Notes: generated by a model from the sequence alone, not told the origin. 64,000 bases of DNA from Gremmenia infestans (GCA_032629725.1 JAFEVB010000008.1:1488001-1552000); one strand, 5' to 3'. Shown: positions 22,710 to 34,527, counted from the first letter of the stretch. Made by a program: numbers and translations.

Positions 22710-24386
22710 CTACCTCGGGACCATAGCTACTTTGACGCCATTACCCGATGACAGCGTCAGTGCCAGTCCCTCGACCCACAGCGTCGGATCTCTATTCTCC
22801 AAGCCAGCGAACTGCTGCACCATCCTTACAATTGTGTACGCGGCCTCTGTGAGCGCAAACTGCTGGCCGACGCAGATGCGAGGACCGCCGTTGAAAGGTA
22901 GATAGGCCCAGCCTGGTCGGAGGCCCTCTTCGGGCGCCCATCTCTCCGGACGGAATTCTTCGGCATCGGCCCCGTACACGTCTTTGCGCCGGTGCATGAC
23001 GTACGTTGAGTATGCGACCAGCGTGCCTTTGCGGACGAAGACGGGGGATAAGCCGTTGGGGCCCCCGCCGAGGGGCAGGACCGTGTCCTTTAGGGCGAAG
23101 CGGCCGTTGGCGGGGACGACGGGGTAGAGGCGGAGAGCTGGGGCTGTTAGTTGGTATCTCGCATGCATGGCGGGGGTGAGGGAATAATTACATTCGTTGA
23201 GGAGGTACTTTAGGTACTTTAGGTCTCTTAAAGTATCATAATCTGGTTTCTGACCATGAAGCTCGTCGATTTCCGCCTTGAGTTTATTCCAGATGTCGGG
23301 CCGTCGGGCTAGGACATGGAATGTATGGCTGAGTAGACTAGCAGTTGTGTCCCGGCCCGCCAGGAGGACGTTCAAGAGCTCGTCACGAAGCTGCTTTGGG
23401 TCCCGTGTTGCTTTCAACATTTCAGTCAGGAAGACGTATCGCTCTGGCTCTCCGGTACCATCAATCTCTTTTTCGGCGTCCAAAGGATCCGCCTTTTCCA
23501 GAGCCTTGTTGATGATATTATCCACAAACTCGTGGACAACCTTGCAGGCGACGTCGAAGTCCTTGTCTTTGAAAAGCCACACGAGCTTGGCGAGACGAGA
23601 TCGCCTAGCTAATCGGTTCTGAGCCAGGTCAAACATCGTGCCAAACTGCTCTTGGACCGATCCTTCGGTGCTGCTTAGTGAAGATACAGATTCGCCGAAC
23701 AGGAACTGGGTCGCCGAGTCTAGCGTGAGTTGGAAGAAGAGCGTTTGGAGATCCACGGTAGAGCCATCTGTAGGGATTTTGGTAATGAGCTTTTGGATGT
23801 GCGTCTCGAATGTATCGAGATCCGCCACTTGAGACTTAGTAAAGTTTGGCCTAACGAGAGACTGTAGATTAATTGCAGTTAGTGATTATCTATGCAACTA
23901 CCAGTTCGGCGCAACATACTCTTGAATGTTCCCATTGCGCCCCATCTATTCAGACGTTAGCTTGAACATCTCAGCGAATGTGGAGGATGCCATACCTGTA
24001 GTGAAAATGCCTGCTCCTAACAAGGGGCCCAAAGCGACCAGTCTTCCTCCTAGGCCATACTCCTTGAAGTTGACGGACAGAACAGTCTTGATGTTCTCCG
24101 TCTCGATGGTATTGATGAATCGTCTTCCGGCTACAACAACAGACCATGTAGAGCCATAGGTGTCATAGCGCCATTTTGTCGTCTCAAGACTCTTCCTGCT
24201 TCTCGATACCTCGGCCTGGATTTTGTAGATGTCGTAGCCGATGAATCTTTCCAATTGTGGGAATTTGACTTCGGGTTTGCAGCCATGTCTTCTCTTGAAG
24301 CGCGCCTCGTTGATGTAACTGATTACCTGCCTGGCCAGGAAGAGGATGGCCAGGAGGATGGCCAAAGTGTAGATTTTGTCTCCCAT
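22710..24386 (-). CDS. Cytochrome P450, CYP52-like (alkane/fatty-acid hydroxylase clan)
   Basis: Membrane-anchored haem monooxygenase. Exons 24386-23996, 23945-23920, 23861-23192 and 23137-22710 join in phase to give 504 aa, including a 26-bp second exon. The N-terminal anchor is TLAILLAILFLARQVISYI. The family block FKEYGLGGRLVALGPLLGAG precedes DGAQWEHSRSLVRPNF, typical of CYP52-class enzymes. The I-helix oxygen-binding motif is AGRDTTASLLSH. The K-helix ExxR is in NESLRLYPVVP, restored by splicing. The haem loop is FNGGPRICVGQQFALTEA, carrying the cysteine ligand. CYP52 enzymes hydroxylate n-alkanes and fatty acids at the terminal carbon, but related fungal families share these motifs, so the substrate is inferred. 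No clustered partner gene is evident. Confidence 0.9.
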
Positions 24387-26698
24387 TGTATTTCAAGTTG
24401 TAAGATCAACTATTGGAAATCGCAGGGTGACACGATCACATGGGCAAGCCGAGGTAGAACTGGCTAATTGTTAAACCCAGGGCTGAAAGTGAGAGGCATC
24501 AAAGCTGTGCAAAGTTTTGGCGAAAAGACAGTTCATTATTGATTGTTGATGCGGGGGAACTGGTTGCTCTTAAATGGGAATAAGACGACGCAAGGTGTGG
24601 TGCAACCTCCGTGAATGATCCTGGTGTTGATGGTCGGTACTTCCCTTCCTACTTACCTCCGTATTACTAAGCAGTGAAAGGAGTCGTCTGGAGGGAAAGA
24701 GCCAATTATGTTCGGCCTCTCGGATTCTGATTCTACTTTGTACTTTGGACCACCGAGTGGAATTAAATAATAGGCTGGGTTACGAAGCAGCGGCTGCTCG
24801 GCTGCATCTGCAACGGTATGAAGATTCCGCTCCCGTTCGTTTCATAGGTATGGGGTAAAACCGTTGGTGCATTGTGAACGAGTCGTTTTGTGTGAATGTA
24901 ATGGTGCTATAGATCATTTCTACATGATCGCGGCGACCGGCAGCAGAACGCCGACATCTTCTCCTCCCTTCCCGTCAAGTCGGACAGTTTGAAGGCACCG
25001 TCGGGAGTTTATGAGTCGGAGCAGGAAGAGTACCGATTGCACTCATGTATAAGAGTACCTAGGTAATCTGGAAAGTAAAGCCTTCCCCCTCCTTCCCCTC
25101 CTTCCACACCTCGGTTCACGTGGAATCATGAGATGGAGGAGAGTAAGCTATCACGTGAGCGCGTGAGCGATGAATAAGAAGGAAGCTGCACCAGCCGATG
25201 TCAAAGTCGATTTCATAAGCAGCGCAGCCTCTTGATGACTAGGCTAGTAGGCTGAGGCTGAATTTATTTTTAAATTCTGTAGATCTGACACGGGTGAGCC
25301 TATCTTACTCTTATCACGTGGATGCATTTCTAGTTCGGCCTATACCGGATCGCGCTTTGAAGGGAGAGTGTGGCGCATTCCGTTTCAGCCCGCATCGTTA
25401 TCGTTATCGTTATCAGCCTCGAAAAAGTTGCGTTGCATGCAAGTAATACCTACCCTACAGTACTGTACTGTCCGTACCTACATGTTCGTCCAATGATACT
25501 CGTCAGGTAATGACGCAACTCGCGCAAGACGAGAGTGAAAGAGCCTTCCTTTATTTAACAGCCGAACTACTGCACTTTGTTGAGGTTGAGGAGAAATGAC
25601 TCGCGACAGAGAAAGAGAGAGGTAGGGTAAGGTACCTGTGATGCTATGATGTGATGGCGGGTATGCGTATGCATGCGTACATGATCTGATCTGATGCTCA
25701 GTCTGTACCACTCCGGAGTACCTACCTACCCACGAGGCTGCGCTGCTTCTACAAGTACTTTGTCCCATGTGAATAATTTATTTCATCCGGCAAACCTCCC
25801 CTCCTTACGTATACAGTAGTAGTAGCCTTGTGGCCATCAAAGCCTCGCCTTTCATCTCAATTCTTTGTAGAATCGGACCTACCAACGGTACATGTATGTA
25901 CTTGGTATTTGTTTACTCAAGACGCTATGCTGCTTGCGACGGCGGAAGAATTTCATTGTCTCACTCGAAGCGTCGTGCCTTACCTACCTAGGTAGGTTGG
26001 CACATGGTGATACTCTCGGACTTTGCCTCATGAGACTATGTCTAGGTATACAGTACAGTAGGTACTTTGTATTATGATTATGATTATCATAATTATGATA
26101 ATGACGATGATTATTTTGCAAAATCTTTCTCTCAAGCATCCACTTCACATCCACATCCACATCTACCATCGGAACCCCCCCACTTCTAGCGTGTCGTGGT
26201 CCTGTTCTAGCCCGCCGCCTACCGGACCGCAGAGAGTATCGCCGTGACTTAAGTGGACCCTTTGACCGTTTTGGGGCTGGAAACTGCCCATGAGGCAACT
26301 TCCGATCAGTGCAGATCCAGGTTTCTGCTTCTGCTTGGACTTTGGCTTTGACTTTGGCTTTGGCTTGTGAAGACGGCTCAATCAGTCTCAGACTCAGTGC
26401 TTTTGCGCCATCCATTCATTGGGGATATTAATGATCCAACCCTCATTACTTCCATACATTGACTACCAGTATCCCTATTTGTACCCTACAGACCTACTTG
26501 ACTCGCAATCTTTACCCGTCTGTGTTAACTACAGTACCATACCTACCCTACCTTACCTACCCTCTACCCTCTACCCTACCCACACAATCATCATAACCAG
26601 AGCCTTCCCTCGTAAGAGCAGAGAAAATCAAACACCACCTCTATCCCTTACTATCTCACACCAGCACCTACACCCTTTAGATGTTATAAGCCTCCAAT
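24387..26698. other. Divergent promoter region (P450 / arrestin)
   Basis: 2.3 kb between divergently transcribed genes. The open frames (25478-25768, 25984-26415, 26419-26772) are low-complexity and show no domain. Notable content: a GATA-type direct repeat at 25394-25414, a TAC/CCTAC-rich tract at 26530-26580, and an AT-rich partly palindromic stretch at 26066-26114. Several CACGTG E-box-like hexamers occur. Confidence 0.5.
25394..25414. promoter_or_regulatory. Triple GATAAC repeat (possible GATA-factor sites)
   Basis: ATCGTTATCGTTATCGTTATC reads as three GATAAC cores spaced 6 bp apart on the minus strand. GATA factors (AreA, White Collar, siderophore regulators) bind HGATAR-like cores, often paired. 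A simple hexamer repeat without function is equally possible. Confidence 0.3.
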
Positions 26699-28739
26699 AT
26701 GCCCAGTTTCTTCTCTGGTGTGACAGGCAAGAGCAGCGCAACTCTTTTCGAGATTCGGTATGCCCTCCTTAGCTCCACAGTCTTGAGCGCGTACTTGCTA
26801 ACACCTCACAGCCTTGACAATGAAGTCATAATCCTTCGGGGAGAAGAGCATGAGGCCTCAAGTCAAATCCTCAAGGGCACCGTGGTTTTGTGCCTCCCAG
26901 CCCCATTGAGGATCGAAGATGTACATCTGCGAATGACTGGAAATCTTAAGGTCGGGTGAGTTTGCGCTATTGCCTTCTTTCTCCCCTTTGCAGACTGACC
27001 ATGTGCTTCAGGTGGACCGATATGCGAATGACGGCGAGCGGAGTTTCCACCGACCGAGTCAGCAAAACGACGGAAATATTCAGTCACAGATGGCCAGCAT
27101 TTGATCTTGGTAATGGGCCCGGATCCTCTTCGAAACACACATCAACTCTACTAGCTGGGAATTACGAATGGCCATTCGAACTTGTGATACCGGGGTCTAT
27201 GGCAGAGAGTGTTGAAGGTTTGCACGAAAGTCATATTGTATACAAGTTGAAGGCTACGGTGGCTAGGGGAAAACTGGCATACGATCTACACGCCTGGAAA
27301 CCAGTTCGCGTGGTACGAACTTTGGATCCATCTGCTTTGGAATTGGCACACGCCATGACGGTCGAAAATGTCTGGCCCAACAAAATTGAGTACCAGCTCA
27401 TAATTCCCCAAAAGGCAATCATCTTTGGGACAGCCATCGACGTTGAAATGAGATTCACGTCCTTACTCAAAGGATTAAAAATCGGTCAGATCAAGTGCCT
27501 TCTTATTGAAGAACAAGAATTCAGACTTCCCGGCCTCACAACACAGTCGGAAAGGAGGCATAAGCACACCAGAGATATTGATAACTGGACGTTCGAAATG
27601 AATGATGAGGAACATTATCATGACTTGTTAGAAGACGGGCAAGATGGTTATGTGTTAAAAGAGCAGATGCCACTGCCCAAGAAACTCAGCCGCTACATTC
27701 AGGACGTAGAGGTTCACGGCATTAAAATACGCCACAAGGTCAAATTTACGGTTGCTTTGCACAACCCAGATGGGCACGTTTCAGAAGTAAGTACAGCGAT
27801 TTCTATTCCAGTAGCCGAAATTAACGAGTCTAGCTTCGTGCAACACTTCCTGTCACGGTATTTATTTCACCCAATATGCCCCTAACTTCCGATGGGGCTC
27901 TTGTCGACCAAACTCCGATGAGCACACAATCAACAGATATTGTACAACACGCTCCACCACTATACGGAGAACACATTTTGGACCAACTCTATGCCGATAT
28001 GGATCAAACCGGCCTAATGACACCAGCACTGCAATCCGGAATGAACACGCCCTTTTATAACCAGTCACGGCATGGCTCATCGGAGAATCTTTCTTCGAGC
28101 CTTGATGGATCTGCCCATCCAACTGGTGCAGTGCCACCTGCAGCTTTGTCATCTAGACTTCAGAATTTGAATTCCATGTCGCGTAACAGCAGTTTCGTAG
28201 GAAGGTATCCAGGCAATGGATCGGGGGGCAACACCCCACACCATCACTCTCGTGATAGCGAAGCAAGCCACACGCCAACCAATGGGATCTCTGGGCATCA
28301 AAGTAATCCATTGAGTCGTCGAACCAGTGAGGAAGAGGATCATTCAGCGGTGGTGTCGAACATGGCGAGTGGCCAGCATACCCCTGAGCATATCGACTTT
28401 TCCGATCTCGGAGATCTAACCAAGGTGCCCTCGTACGCGACCGCTGTCAAAACGCCCGTGCGAGGTATGAGTTACAGCGACGCATTACCAAATTACAACG
28501 CTGCTACTTCAGCTCCTCCAAGTCCGCAACGCATTTTTACGAACGGATATTTCGCGGGAGCTGAAATGATGACCACCGGGGCCTCAACTCCCCATCGCGA
28601 AAGGGGAAACCCGATGGCGAGTCTTGGCTTCACACCTATCCATCCGGTGGCGGCTTTACATCTACCTGCAGCTGCACATACTGGCGATACAGATGAGGAG
28701 AGGAGACTACAAATACTTCAACACAGAGACCGACATTGA
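26699..28739 (+). CDS. creD: Arrestin-related trafficking adaptor, CreD/Rod1-like
   Basis: ART-family adaptor that recruits a HECT ubiquitin ligase (Rsp5/HulA) to plasma-membrane transporters. Aspergillus CreD is a well-known member linked to carbon catabolite control. Four exons (26699-26757, 26812-26955, 27012-27786, 27834-28739) give 627 aa. The arrestin N domain starts DNEVIILRGEEHEASSQIL and includes PAPLRIEDVHLRMTGNLK. The C domain includes HGIKIRHKVKFTVALHNPDG followed by ELRATLPVTVFISPNMPL. A PPLY ligase-binding motif sits in HAPPLYGEHILDQLYADMD, with further VPSY and LPNY motifs near residues 545-570. The C-terminal third is Ser/Pro-rich and disordered. The intron at 27787-27833 falls inside the arrestin C domain. 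Gene symbol is by family resemblance. Confidence 0.87.
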
Positions 28740-29423
28740 GCGATTTAGACAAGACACGACGACACGAGATAATGCATTGCGGAAAGGCGTTGGATAATAT
28801 AATAATAGACCTGATAGGCATTTCTGAGGAGTCGAGGATTCCCCCAATGATTTAGTGGCGCAGGGGGATTTTGTTTTTTTTTGCTGGCTATCAATCGCTC
28901 CTCTCAAAATACCAATTTGCATTTGGCCGATCACACTATCTTTACTGTACGTCAGTAAACAGCAAGTTTGACTGGCACAGCAGCCATAGACGAATACCGT
29001 ATCAAGATGTGATGTTCTTCACCGAACAGTAAAAAATCAAATATATTTTCTAATGTTTTACGACCGTTGGTTTGCATTAGTCTATATACTCCGGGTAACT
29101 GTCCTACCTGGGTATGGTATTGGGAAGCTGTTCCTCAATTTGCTCCAGTGAGTAAGGTCGCTACCTACCAGGGGACCCAAGGGGGTTAAGAAAGCTATGC
29201 GGTTTTCGACGTGCGTTCTTTTTCCATAAGTCCTTTAGGTAGGCAAACCTGGGACCTGGGGCTTTTATACATAGCTCCGTTGATTCCTTGCAATGGCTCT
29301 CATTTGAAGCAGGACGTTGAGATGTCTAACGCTACAGGTAGTGAATAGTGTGAGATACTCGAGAAGCTCGGTGGAATACCAAGTATACATTTGTTTTTAC
29401 AGGGTTTTATACATACGGTATGA
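28740..29423. other. Intergenic region between convergent genes
   Basis: The 3' regions of the arrestin gene (+) and ATP12 (-). AT-rich at 29020-29060. No gene supported; the frame at 29317-29616 is antisense to ATP12. Confidence 0.5.
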
Positions 29424-30655
29424 CTATGCCTGCTCTCCGGAAACCAATAAAATTACACTCCCCAACTGCCTCCTCACATCCTCCTTCTCCACATCATGCG
29501 TATCCTCCACCTCCCCCCACATGCCCGTCTGCCATACCACCTCCAGAGTCGCCGCCCTCGCCGCCTCCTCGACTCCATACTTCCCCCCCCGTACTCTCAC
29601 CCCTCAGATGCGCTAGTTCCGGACTCCACTCTACCAGCAACCTCGCCGCACCCAACAGTCCCTTCCCAGCCAAGACCGCTCTCTCCAGCCCCGCCAACTC
29701 GAACGCCGGAAGCCCGCTCACCCACCCCTGGATAACATCCTTGGTCATCTGCGGCTGGCTGCGCGGCATGATCGAGCCCTCATCCAGTACCGGTATGATT
29801 ACCACGCCTGGCCAAACCCGCTCCGTCAAAAAGGAGATGATGGACTCGGCCGTCCGCTTCTGGATCGAGCGCAGGCTCTCCGTGCGCCCAACATGTGTCT
29901 CGTAGCCGGGGGGGTCGGGACTTGGCTCGGGCGCCCAGCAGAGCAGGGAATCCGTGTCGAGGTACCGCATTACCGTCTTGAGGATGTTGGCGCGGATGTC
30001 GCCGCTGCCGGGGCCGGCTGCGTCTTCGTCTGCTATGTCGAGCGCGCGGGACACGAGGGATGTGAGCGGGATCAGGTGGTGGCGGAGCGCTTGCTGCGCC
30101 GAGACGAGGAGGTCCCATTCGAGGGCTATGGCGGAGGCGAGGTGGGGTTTTTGGTGCGGGATGGTGAGGATCGCTTTCGATGGGCGGCGGAGCGGGCGCG
30201 TGTCGAGGTAGATCTGTAGACCCTCTATCATTCCAGTCATGAGATATTAGTATTCTGAAATATGGTATGTATGGGTCAAGATCGAGAAGAGGAGAGCAAA
30301 GGGGAAAAGTAATTAGTTATTTACCTTCTTCATGCTTCACATGTACATCCTTCCAAAACCTCTTCGTCTTCGCAGACCCGCCCCCCTTTCCGCTCTCCAG
30401 AGCCCGCATATCCTGGCCCTTTTTCAACAGCTCGGCCTGCTTCCGCTTCCGGGCCACTCGTGAATCGACGTGTTCTGCGCTGGGCGTTGGGGCTTTGGGG
30501 GGTGGACCGGAAACTGTGACTGGGGCTACGGTTGCTGGGTTGGGGGGCGAGGTATGGAGGCATCTTTGGGAGAAGAGGGATGTTTTTGGGGGGTGGGAAT
30601 GGGATCGTAAGGCTTTGGCGCCTCGGGCCAGGGGAAATTGGGTGATGCGCTTCAT
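29424..30655 (-). CDS. atp12: ATP12, mitochondrial F1-ATPase assembly chaperone (frame break near C-terminus)
   Basis: Mitochondrial matrix chaperone that binds F1 alpha subunit during ATP synthase assembly. Exon 1 (30655-30325) encodes an Arg-rich presequence (RITQFPLARGAKALRSHS) and FWKDVHVKHEE. Exon 2 starts at 30224 with GLQIYLDTRPLRRPSK. It includes LDTDSLLCWAPEPS and the conserved VISGWVSGLPAFEL-like block, read here as VIQGWVSGLPAFELAGLERA. As read literally, the frame runs to a stop at 29494 and ends in a Gly-rich tail unlike the family. The expected C-terminus (WGEVEDTHDVEKEDVRRQLG) is present in the next frame down to a stop at 29424. The shift lies at a run of eight G on the coding strand (+ strand C at 29583-29590). 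It is either a real 1-nt indel in the last quarter or a homopolymer sequencing error. Confidence 0.85.
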
Positions 30656-31770
30656 GGTTGGAAGTGAGGTTGAGGTTGGGTTGATGTTGACTTTGTATGC
30701 TACAGATACTTTTCGGAGGCTTGGGCCGAGGCTGGCCCGTGCTTAAATGCTTCACCAAGCTCAGACGAAGCTCCGCTAGTCTCAAGGTTCTTATTCTCTA
30801 CAAGTAGGTAGTACTTTCTCTTCTTTGAAAAATCAACATTCTTGGCAATGTCCCTGGAAGATCAACCTGGTTATCTATTTAACATGAATGGTGTATAATT
30901 TCTACCTATGCATAACAGCGTTGACTTATGCATGAGCTTCCGCTTAATAATGCCTTCGATTTTCAATTCAGCCGATACGTACAGTACTCCAAGAGGCAAG
31001 ACTCTTTGTTATATATGACAGAGGAACTTGCTTTGTTCATCACCTCTCATTTCCCACTATTTCGCTGTATGTTTTCAGACGTGTTTACGAATACTACGCT
31101 AGTCTCTTATTCCATCATGTTTGCCATGCCTGTCTCTTGTAGTCGTTCTATCTACTCAGTAGCATTAGCTGCAACCCCCCATGTACAATACAAATCGGTG
31201 CCATGGATGTTCATTTACATTTAATTCCTTTAGCTCGATTTTGTCCTACACAAGCCTTGTCCCTGTCACAACCAAAATGGGGTTGGTCCTACTGTCGTTG
31301 AGAAACGGGGTCAAGTGAAAAGGCCTCGCCTCAGACTCTCAGGACAGCCATTCTACTTCGAACGCGTCCCCTAACGTAGCCCGCAACAGCCTCTACGGAA
31401 GACGTGGTACAGATACTTTTAGATTTCCACAGCGTATTCATTCTATTCCCATTGGCTGAGGTGCCCAATACGTGTGGCCCAAACTTTTCGCCCTCAAAGC
31501 TCACCTGCGCCTCATCGCGACGATATAAACTTCTTCAATATACCGATGAATTGAGCCTTCAATTGGACTCAACTGGGGTGTAAAACTTGTACTTTTGAAA
31601 TGCATGCGATTGCTGCTTCCAGGGGTTTCCTCTCAAGTCGTAGGTTACTAAGGTTAGTAGCATTTTCAAGATACTTAAAGTCTCTTGAAGCCCTTCAAAT
31701 GTCTTTCAACTCACACTCGTTCTTCTTTCATCACTGTCATTTCTGAACAGTTTCATCTAATCAATTTATA
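30656..31770. other. Intergenic region
   Basis: 1.1 kb between the 5' end of ATP12 and the carboxypeptidase remnant. The frame at 30928-31224 is AT-rich and shows no domain. No repeat or RNA gene recognised. Confidence 0.5.
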
Positions 31771-32478
31771 ATGCTCTCATCTTTTTCGTCCTTCATGGTT
31801 GCTGTTCTTCTTCCCTATACGGTATTTGGTCAATACTTTCCTCCAATCCTGGAAGGGATCACGGTCGTCGACTCCAGATTTGGTGAGAATATTACTATAT
31901 CTTACAAAGAGGTATGTAAACATCATTATGTGCCTCGAGCACGATAATCACTAACGCGAACCAAGACTTTTGTTTGCGAGACTACTCCAGGAGTTCGTTC
32001 TTTCAGCGGATACGTGCATCTTCCACCAGACCTCACAGTGTCCCGCGGTTACCCGATCAATACATTTTTCTGGTTCTTCAAACCCCTTGTCGATTCCTCA
32101 AATGCACCACTCGCAATCCGGCTTAATAGCGGACCAGGGGCATCTTCGGTAGCTGGAGCCCTGAGAGGAATTGGCCCATGTATGGTAGGGGAAGATTCGA
32201 ATTCCACCACACTAAATCCGTGGTCTTGGAACAACAAGGCAAACATACTTTACATTGACCAGCCAGTGCAGGTTGGCTTCTCGTATGATACCCTTGCAAA
32301 TGGCACTTTCAATGCTCTAGCTACCGATCTGTTGCCCATCATTGCCAATCTCTCAGAAGGCGTCCCGGAGCAAAATGATACTTTCTTTATCGGGACTTTC
32401 CCATCTCTCAACTCGAAGAATACTGCAAATTCTACTGGTAATGCTGCGCCCGTTGTTTGGGCTTACTATTACTTCTAG
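31771..32478 (+). pseudogene. Truncated S10 serine carboxypeptidase
   Basis: Two exons (31771-31911 and 31966-32478) encode 217 aa. A secretion signal (MLSSFSSFMVAVLLPYTVFG) is followed by a recognisable peptidase S10 N-terminal half: GYVHLPPDLTV, LNSGPGASSVAGALRGIGPC, LNPWSWNNKANILYIDQPV and GFSYDTLANGTFNAL. In S10 enzymes this is followed by a WxxFAQxWFQEFP stretch and the nucleophile motif GESYAG or ESYGG. Here a TAG ends the frame just after STGNAAPVVWAYYYF. About 15 codons beyond the stop still resemble the family (HRFFSQESFFPDRKS), after which similarity is lost. The catalytic Ser, Asp and His segments are absent, so I call a degraded gene. The usual GGPGSSS oxyanion motif is also altered to SGPGASS. 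Confidence 0.7.
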
Positions 32479-32664
32479 CATAGATTCTTCTCACAGGAAT
32501 CTTTCTTTCCCGATAGAAAATCGTTGGAAGAAGACAACCTCAGCGGCGGATGGAGAATTTTGGGAGGGGGTTATACTAGGAGCTAAGCTACATTGGGTTT
32601 CTATTCTCTCCCCCTTCCCTTCCTCTTTCGTCCGAAACACAATTTTACGAGAAGCGAAATGCGA

Positions 32665-33177
32665 CTACGCCACTGGCTCAACCTTCGGTTGCAATACTCC
32701 AACCATAAAATCGGGTCCGAGGTTGTAATACCAATACACTGCCTGATCCGACGGGTTTGGATCTACTCGATCATCTACTAGACAACTGTCTATAACACTT
32801 CTGGGACCCTCACTTTTATATGGAAGATACTTCCCCAGGAATGGAAGATTTAAATTCGACCCCCCAGTTCTGGAAACCTCCATTGGCACCAAAAAACCCC
32901 TCTCTTTCCTATTACCAGCATCGACGGCAATATTCCAATCCATCAACGCGTCCTTCAATACTGTCAATATACCCCATGGTTCACCATCAGAAGCACGAGC
33001 CTCAAGCTCCGCGCCCTCGGCAAGCATTTGGGTTGCCCGATCGGTAGCAGATCTTGCAGAATCCGGAGAAATTGAGAACGCTCCTTCCCCGAAAGCCGGG
33101 GCGAAATACTTATCATAGAGTCGGACACGCCGGAAAGTGATGAGTTCATCTACTGAGCAAGTTCCTTTCCTTTTCAT
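32665..33177 (-). CDS. Unassigned ORF, possibly a small or broken gene
   Basis: A 170-codon frame with balanced composition begins MKRKGTCSVDELITFRRVRL and ends VLQPKVEPVA. It starts only 22 bp downstream of the stop codon of the ubiquitin-like-domain gene on the same strand, and it converges on the carboxypeptidase remnant. No signal peptide, membrane segment or known motif was seen. The amino-acid use looks protein-like rather than random (for example SATDRATQMLAEGAELEARA), but there is no family match in memory and the true 5' end could lie elsewhere. It may be a fragment left with the neighbouring truncated gene. Confidence 0.4.
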   Translation of the reverse strand: MKRKGTCSVDELITFRRVRLYDKYFAPAFGEGAFSISPDSARSATDRATQMLAEGAELEARASDGEPWGILTVLKDALMDWNIAVDAGNRKERGFLVPMEVSRTGGSNLNLPFLGKYLPYKSEGPRSVIDSCLVDDRVDPNPSDQAVYWYYNLGPDFMVGVLQPKVEPVA

Positions 33178-33198
33178 AGTAACTACTAGGGTTGATGG

Positions 33199-34527
33199 CT
33201 AGCATTGTTTGAGGTTGACTGCAAAATCGAATTCACTCTCTTGGTGTATTTCCACCTCTTCTTCTACTATTCTTCGATATGTCCTACCGCATTTGCAGCT
33301 ACAAGTATATATTAGTATTGGGGCGGGCAAAGGCTGGAGAAGAGAACTAACCACTCGATGTCTAGAGTTTTATGCTCGCCTAGCAGAGAACTTGCGTGCT
33401 CACAAAAGGGACAGTTGCCTTTATCATCGCTACCCGTAGAGTAACCATATCTAGTGACGATCATGCTCATATCTACTCGTTGTCCTGGAAAGAAAGATAT
33501 TTCCCAATCGGCTTCAAGATTAATATCTCTTGTGGTGGCTGAGTCTTGAATAGCGAACTCTCCTTTTTCGATCTTCTCGGCGCCTCTCCCGTATTTCTGA
33601 AAATTGATTTTCAGTACTGCGACTAGAGCCTACCAAACTTAGAACTTTAGTCAATCATCGCAAAAGAATCTCGCACTGACCTCGGCCGACCGAATAAATT
33701 CCAGATGGAAAGGGGTAGTTCTGCCCATAGCATCTAGTAGGTACACAGGCTGTTGGCGTTCTACTTGTCCTGGAATCCTGGAAAGCAAGTGTTGGATCTC
33801 GAGCACAGCCTGGAAAACCTTAAGGTTGTGGTCCTTGTATCCATTAGTATATTTTCAGGTGAAGCCGAATTCAAAATAGCTCTCACATAACAGTAGTTGT
33901 CATCTCAAGCAGCCTTCTCCCAAGCTCAGTAATAGCACTTAGTCTCTGCATACAGTCGAAATAATTCTCTTGAACTCTCCCAGCTAATGACTGATGTCGT
34001 TCGTCTTGCTTCTTCTCGTGGATTATAGCTTTGCTCCTATCACTTGTTAGCCAGCCCAACTAGGTACAATACATACCCATCCTAACCCACATTTGCAAAG
34101 CCGCAAGCAGCAAGTTTATCGACTCGGTATGCCCCACCAAATTCGCCTTGAACTTCGCAACATCATCTCTCTTGAACACAGCCCACTTGATTTTCATCCA
34201 CCCAGCTCTAACATCCGACTTCCTTCCCCTCCTCCCACCACACGCTAAATTCGGCTGATATGCCACAGCCTGTTTCCAAAACCTATCAATCGTCACCTGG
34301 CACAGCGACGCTGCGTGCCTCAACGCAGCGACTTCTGCATACTGGCCGTCGTCGAACTCGAGCCGTTTGACTTGTAGTAAAGCATTCTCGAGGCATACGA
34401 GCTGCGAAATCAGCTCTCGATATTCTGTCGCTGCTGAGCCGCTGCGTTGCAGAGCGTCGATGACCGTGCCGACGAGCTCGATGGTTGCGACGAAGTCACC
34501 GACTGAGAATCCGAAGCCTACAGGCAT
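33199..34527 (-). CDS. Ubiquitin-like (ULD) domain protein with STAND-type N-terminal helix region
   Basis: Fungal protein family of unknown cellular role. Five exons: 34527-34091, 34036-33892, 33833-33681, 33629-33352 and 33298-33199, total 370 aa. The N-terminal segment (MPVGFGFSVGDFVATIELVG to about residue 145) resembles the helical fungal domain found in front of NACHT/STAND and related proteins. A linker with QDERHQSLAGRVQENYF follows. The ubiquitin-like domain has FQAVLEIQHLLSRIPGQVER, YLLDAMGRTTPFHLEFIRSA and ALVAVLKINF. The C-terminus holds a likely zinc site: CPFCEHASS, then CCKCGRTYRR. The last intron falls between these Cys pairs. The first donor (AT|GTGGGT at 34090) is the least certain, and a shorter alternative intron exists. 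No membrane segment. It could be a signalling or heterokaryon-type regulator, but this is not shown. Confidence 0.75.

Noticed and set aside
25984..26415. 143-codon minus-strand frame rich in Lys/Ala and His/Asn
   Set aside because: Arises from simple repeats (CTTTGGCTTTGACTTTGG and ATTATGATTATG tracts) and has no protein-like motif.
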